9,296 bases of DNA, from contig JAQICQ010000114.1 in NCBI GenBank assembly GCA_027858455.1, positions 1 through 9,296 on the forward strand, written 5' to 3'. Below the pieces are notes generated by a model that was not told the origin of the DNA, did no database searches, and worked only from the letters and a program-made list of their open reading frames with translations. Source of the DNA: Elusimicrobiota bacterium (GTDB taxonomy: Bacteria > CG03 > SLGR01 > JAGXOG01). A program made the translations under genes and the position numbers. Of the stretch, positions 6,865 to 9,296 are shown in pieces. Numbering within the stretch: the first letter of the stretch is position 1; every line of letters begins with the position of its first letter.

Positions 6865-7701
6865 ATGAGTCCAAAAAATTTAGATTCAATTAAATTATAT
6901 CTTGACGATGTAGCAAAAATAGATCCTTTAACCGATGAAGAGCTTGAGGATTTAAAACCGAGATTAAGGAAAGACGATCCCGACGCCAGAAGGCGGCTTA
7001 TAAACGGGAGCCTGAGATTGGTTATAAGTATTGCAAAGAAATTTAACCGCGCGGATGTTGATTTAAACGATTTAATAGAAGCGGGAAATATAGGACTTAT
7101 TGCTGCATCAAAAAAGTATGATCCGGATAAAGGAACTAAATTCTCAACCTATGCTTATGACTGGATAAGGGAATATATAAAACGTGCGGTTTTAAGCCAC
7201 ACAAAAACAATACATATACCGGTATATATCTATCAGGATTTAAAAAAGATTATATCCGCCTGGGATAAGCTTTCAAAAAAAAGCGGATATCTTCCCAATA
7301 ATAAAGAGATAGCCAAAGAGACGGGAATAGCGCAAAAAGATATAAAGAGATTTATTTATTATATAAAAGTTTTCAGCGATATACCCTCTCTGGACGCCCC
7401 GATTTCAAAAGATTTAGATATCCCGCTTAAAGCTACACTGGCGACATATAACCAGACCGAGCCCGAAGACGCCGTAGGTATAATAGGGACCCATCAGCAG
7501 CTGGGAGAACTTTTAAAGAATATAGATAAAAGAGAGAGGAAAATAATTGAGCTGCGCTTCGGTGTAGGCACTTCGCACCCGCATACTCTCCATGATGTAG
7601 GCAAAAAACTTGGTATTTCAAGAGAAAGAGTAAGGCAGATACAGGATAAGGCTTTAAATAAACTTAAAAAAGCCGCCGAGGGATTAGAAGAAGATGAATA
7701 G
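6865..7701 (+). CDS. RNA polymerase sigma-70-family factor, RpoS/group-2-like
   Basis: This 278-residue sigma factor lacks region 1.1. Region 1.2 is at about 7-35 (IKLYLDDVAKIDPLTDEEL). Region 2 is at about 41-121, with the core-binding helix RLINGSLRLVISIAKKF, DLNDLIEAGNIGL and FSTYAYDWIREYIKR. Region 3 follows to about 190. Region 4 runs from 213 to 268, with helix-turn-helix TLHDVGKKLGISRERVRQIQ. Arg253, Glu254, Arg257 and Gln258 match the -35-reading residues of E. coli sigma70. Region 2.4 differs: at sigma70 positions Trp433, Gln437 and Thr440 it has Asp99, Glu103 and Lys106. Absence of region 1.1, short length and position after pcm and nlpD suggest an alternative factor comparable to RpoS. 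True orthology to RpoS is unproven; a general group-2 or -3 factor is the alternative. Confidence 0.93.
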   Translation: MSPKNLDSIKLYLDDVAKIDPLTDEELEDLKPRLRKDDPDARRRLINGSLRLVISIAKKFNRADVDLNDLIEAGNIGLIAASKKYDPDKGTKFSTYAYDWIREYIKRAVLSHTKTIHIPVYIYQDLKKIISAWDKLSKKSGYLPNNKEIAKETGIAQKDIKRFIYYIKVFSDIPSLDAPISKDLDIPLKATLATYNQTEPEDAVGIIGTHQQLGELLKNIDKRERKIIELRFGVGTSHPHTLHDVGKKLGISRERVRQIQDKALNKLKKAAEGLEEDE

Positions 7702-7708
7702 TAACTAC

Positions 7709-7714
7709 AGGAGG
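7709..7714 (+). promoter_or_regulatory. Shine-Dalgarno AGGAGG for the GTG-initiated apt
   Basis: AGGAGG lies 9 nt before the GTG at 7724, which itself follows an in-frame TAA (7721-7723). This fixes the apt start. Confidence 0.75.
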
Positions 7715-7723
7715 AAAAATTAA

Positions 7724-8245
7724 GTGAATTTAAAAAAACTTATTAGAAATGTTCCGGATTTCCCGAAAGAAGGTATCCAGTTTAAAGATATTACTACTTT
7801 ATTAAAGGATGGGAAAGGGTTTAAGGAATCTGTCCGGAAAATGGCAGAGCCGTGGCGGGATAAAAAAATTGACAAAGTGGCCGCTATAGAAGCCCGGGGG
7901 TTTATCTTCGGAGCTCCGATAGCCGAACAGCTCGGCGCGGGGCTGGTATTAATCAGAAAAAAATGTAAGCTTCCGGCTAAGACGCTTACCGTAAAATATG
8001 AGCTTGAATACGGGGAGGATACTCTCGAGATGCATGAAGATTCAATCGCCGAAGGCGACAATGTCCTTATAGTTGACGACCTTCTGGCTACGGGAGGGAC
8101 GGTTGCGGCTTCCATTGAACTTATAAAGAGCGCCGGCGCGGAGATTGCGGGCTTAAGTTTTTTAATAGAACTTAAAGGTTTAAACGGAAGAGATATGCTG
8201 GGAGGCTACCCGATTGATACTCTTATAGGTTACGAAGGCGTCTGA
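7724..8245 (+). CDS. apt: Adenine phosphoribosyltransferase
   Basis: Apt joins adenine and PRPP to give AMP and diphosphate, a cytoplasmic purine-salvage step. The 173-residue length is standard. The adenine-binding N-terminus reads VPDFPKEGIQFKDITTLL (10-27). EARGFIFGAPIAEQLGAG (56-73), RKKCKLPAKT (78-87) and YELEYGEDTLEMHED (92-106) are family hallmarks. The PRPP loop VLIVDDLLATGGT spans 114-126 with the paired Asp118-Asp119. The GTG start follows an in-frame stop and has a good ribosome site. It lies 22 nt after the sigma gene. With metK and pcm nearby, salvage of adenine released from SAM by-products is a reasonable but unproven link. Confidence 0.97.
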   Translation: MNLKKLIRNVPDFPKEGIQFKDITTLLKDGKGFKESVRKMAEPWRDKKIDKVAAIEARGFIFGAPIAEQLGAGLVLIRKKCKLPAKTLTVKYELEYGEDTLEMHEDSIAEGDNVLIVDDLLATGGTVAASIELIKSAGAEIAGLSFLIELKGLNGRDMLGGYPIDTLIGYEGV

Positions 8246-8261
8246 TAAAAAAAACAAACCA

Positions 8262-9008
8262 ATGAATATAGATAAATTAAGGGAGACAGTCCGGTCTATA
8301 AAAGACGGGTCTCTGTCGGCGGAAGAAGGTGTGGAGAAACTAAAAGGTCTTCCTTACGAGAATATAGATTTTGCCAGATTAGATCACCACAGGGCCCTCC
8401 GCAAAGGTTTTCCGGAAGTTGTTTACGCAAAAGGCAAAACCCCGGAGCAGTTAATAAAAATTATAAAAAAGATGTCCGCTAAGAACCCTGCGGTTTTAAT
8501 AACCAGACTTTCCTACGAAAAATATAAAAAATTAAAAGAAGATATCCCAAAACATCTCTATGAGGAGGAAGCGTCTTCGCTTGTAATAGGCAAATACCCG
8601 TCTCTGAACAATTTCCCGGCAGTTCCGGTCATTACCGCAGGCACTTCCGATATATCTGTGGCAAAAGAGGCGGGTGCAATTCTTAAAGCCACCGGCAATA
8701 AAGTCCGGGAGATATATGATGTCGGTGTTTCGGGTGTCCACAGGTTTCTGGATGTGGTAGAAACGACCCGCAACAGCCGGGTGGTGATTGTAATTGCGGG
8801 TATGGACGGAGTTCTTCCGTCGGTAGCAGGAGGTCTTTTAAGCCAGCCGGTAATAGCGGTTCCGACTTCTACCGGGTACGGGGCGAATTTTGACGGACTG
8901 GCGCCGCTGCTTACCATGCTTAACTCCTGCGCGCCGGGAGTAGTAACCGTAAATATAGACAATGGTTTCGGCGCCGGTTTTGCGGCGGCCATGATAAATG
9001 CACTATGA
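8262..9008 (+). CDS. larB: LarB, pyridinium-3,5-biscarboxylate mononucleotide synthase
   Basis: LarB carboxylates and hydrolyses nicotinic acid adenine dinucleotide to make the biscarboxylated mononucleotide, the first step of the nickel-pincer nucleotide cofactor. The protein has 248 residues, a normal length. The N-terminal domain carries the LarB marker DHHRALRKGFPEVVYAKGKT (41-60) followed by PEQ. The C-terminal domain is related to PurE (AIR carboxylase): VITAGTSDISVAKEA (123-137), YDVGVSGVHR (152-161), IAGMDGVLPSVAGGL (178-192), PTSTGYGANFDG (201-212), LNSCAPGV (220-227) and NIDNGFGAG (231-239). The spacer to apt is 16 nt and A-rich with no Shine-Dalgarno. The stop overlaps the larC ATG by 4 nt, confirming the pair. 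Older annotations may name it a PurE-like protein; the DHHR...PEVVYA motif argues for LarB. Confidence 0.94.
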   Translation: MNIDKLRETVRSIKDGSLSAEEGVEKLKGLPYENIDFARLDHHRALRKGFPEVVYAKGKTPEQLIKIIKKMSAKNPAVLITRLSYEKYKKLKEDIPKHLYEEEASSLVIGKYPSLNNFPAVPVITAGTSDISVAKEAGAILKATGNKVREIYDVGVSGVHRFLDVVETTRNSRVVIVIAGMDGVLPSVAGGLLSQPVIAVPTSTGYGANFDGLAPLLTMLNSCAPGVVTVNIDNGFGAGFAAAMINAL

Positions 9009-9296
9009 TATATTTTGACTGTCCCCGCGGCGCTTCGGGAGATATGCTTCTCGGCGCGCTTTTAGATATTAATAAAGACAAGGATAATTTAAAAATGGCC
9101 CTTGTTCGCGCCGGATTTAAAAATTTAAAGATTGATTTAAGAGACAAAAAAATAGACGGAATATCGGGTACCGCAATTAAATTTATTACCGGCCGTGAGC
9201 CGCTGCCTAATTACGGTTCCGTGAAAGACCTTTTAGAGAATATAAAGACGGCAAAAACCATAAAAAACAATATAGAAAAAACCTATGATATTATTT
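9005..9296 (+). CDS. larC: LarC nickel insertion protein, N-terminal part (3'-truncated)
   Basis: The first 97 residues are visible before the window ends. LarC uses CTP to insert nickel into the pincer nucleotide, the last step of cofactor synthesis after LarB and LarE. The opening, YFDCPRGASGDMLLGALLD (3-21), is the strong family marker (usual form FDC..G.SGDM.LGALLD), and DKKIDGISGTAIKF (about 50-63) matches the next conserved stretch. Many LarC proteins have a histidine-rich segment after this point; here the stretch reads GREPLPNYGSVKDLL (66-80) without histidine. ATGA overlap with larB indicates coupling; no Shine-Dalgarno is seen. No larE or larA is in the window, so which NPN-dependent enzyme is served is unknown. 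The rest of the gene lies beyond the edge. Confidence 0.88.
   Translation, partial: MIYFDCPRGASGDMLLGALLDINKDKDNLKMALVRAGFKNLKIDLRDKKIDGISGTAIKFITGREPLPNYGSVKDLLENIKTAKTIKNNIEKTYDII

Noticed and set aside
6865..7701. Housekeeping sigma factor RpoD
   Set aside because: Region 1.1 is missing, the protein has only 278 residues, and region 2.4 departs from the nearly invariant housekeeping sequence.
7720..8115. Open minus-strand frame of 131 codons opposite apt
   Set aside because: It is antisense to apt and has a serine-rich sequence with no domain.
8240..8262. A-rich spacer after apt as a terminator
   Set aside because: There is an A-run on the plus strand but no hairpin and no T-run, so it cannot be an intrinsic terminator for plus-strand transcripts.
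8558..8992. Open minus-strand frame of 144 codons opposite larB
   Set aside because: It is a shadow of the conserved larB frame and is rich in Pro, Ser, Thr and Ala as expected from the opposite strand.
1..9296. Defence island, CRISPR, prophage, insertion sequence or tRNA
   Set aside because: Read by eye, no direct-repeat array, terminal inverted repeats, transposase, integrase or tRNA-like sequence was seen, and every stretch is occupied by a recognised gene.

Overview
The window is one uninterrupted, moderately AT-rich bacterial gene run. Twelve genes are visible, all on the plus strand, and the first and last are cut by the window edges. Junctions range from a 47-nt overlap to a 25-nt spacer. 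No tRNA, rRNA, CRISPR array, insertion sequence or convincing terminator was seen. No gene-free stretch is longer than 25 nt, so promoters, if present, must lie inside coding sequence or outside the window. The LysM/LytM lipoprotein points to a Gram-negative-type envelope. The mix of families and the patchy use of Shine-Dalgarno sequences would fit a poorly sampled lineage (Omnitrophota- or Elusimicrobiota-like, or a deltaproteobacterial relative), but that placement is a guess.

Region 1 (1-2610) looks like the end of a surface-polysaccharide locus: the C-terminus of an undecaprenyl-phosphate sugar-1-phosphate transferase, an NAD-dependent nucleotide-sugar epimerase, and a phosphoglucomutase/phosphomannomutase. 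Together they would supply activated sugars and start lipid-linked glycan assembly. Region 2 (2607-5278) holds S-adenosylmethionine synthetase (metK) and a COG1078-type HD phosphohydrolase.

Region 3 (5283-7701) is the most informative part: pcm (protein-isoaspartate methyltransferase), acylphosphatase, an NlpD-like lipoprotein with a LysM domain and a catalytically degenerate LytM domain, and a sigma-70-family factor. The order pcm - nlpD-like - sigma factor matches the surE-pcm-nlpD-rpoS cluster of Proteobacteria, with acylphosphatase inserted and a different phosphohydrolase where surE would be. The sigma factor keeps the usual -35-reading residues in region 4.2 but has unusual residues at the -10-reading and melting positions of region 2.4.

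Region 4 (7724-9296) contains apt (adenine salvage) and then larB and the start of larC, which make and metallate the nickel-pincer nucleotide cofactor first known from lactate racemase. A loose metabolic link is possible: MetK makes SAM, Pcm consumes it, and Apt could reclaim adenine released from SAM by-products. This is inference only.

No wholly new system is evident. The points most worth a second look are the stress-cluster synteny, the dead LytM domain, and the altered region 2.4 of the sigma factor.
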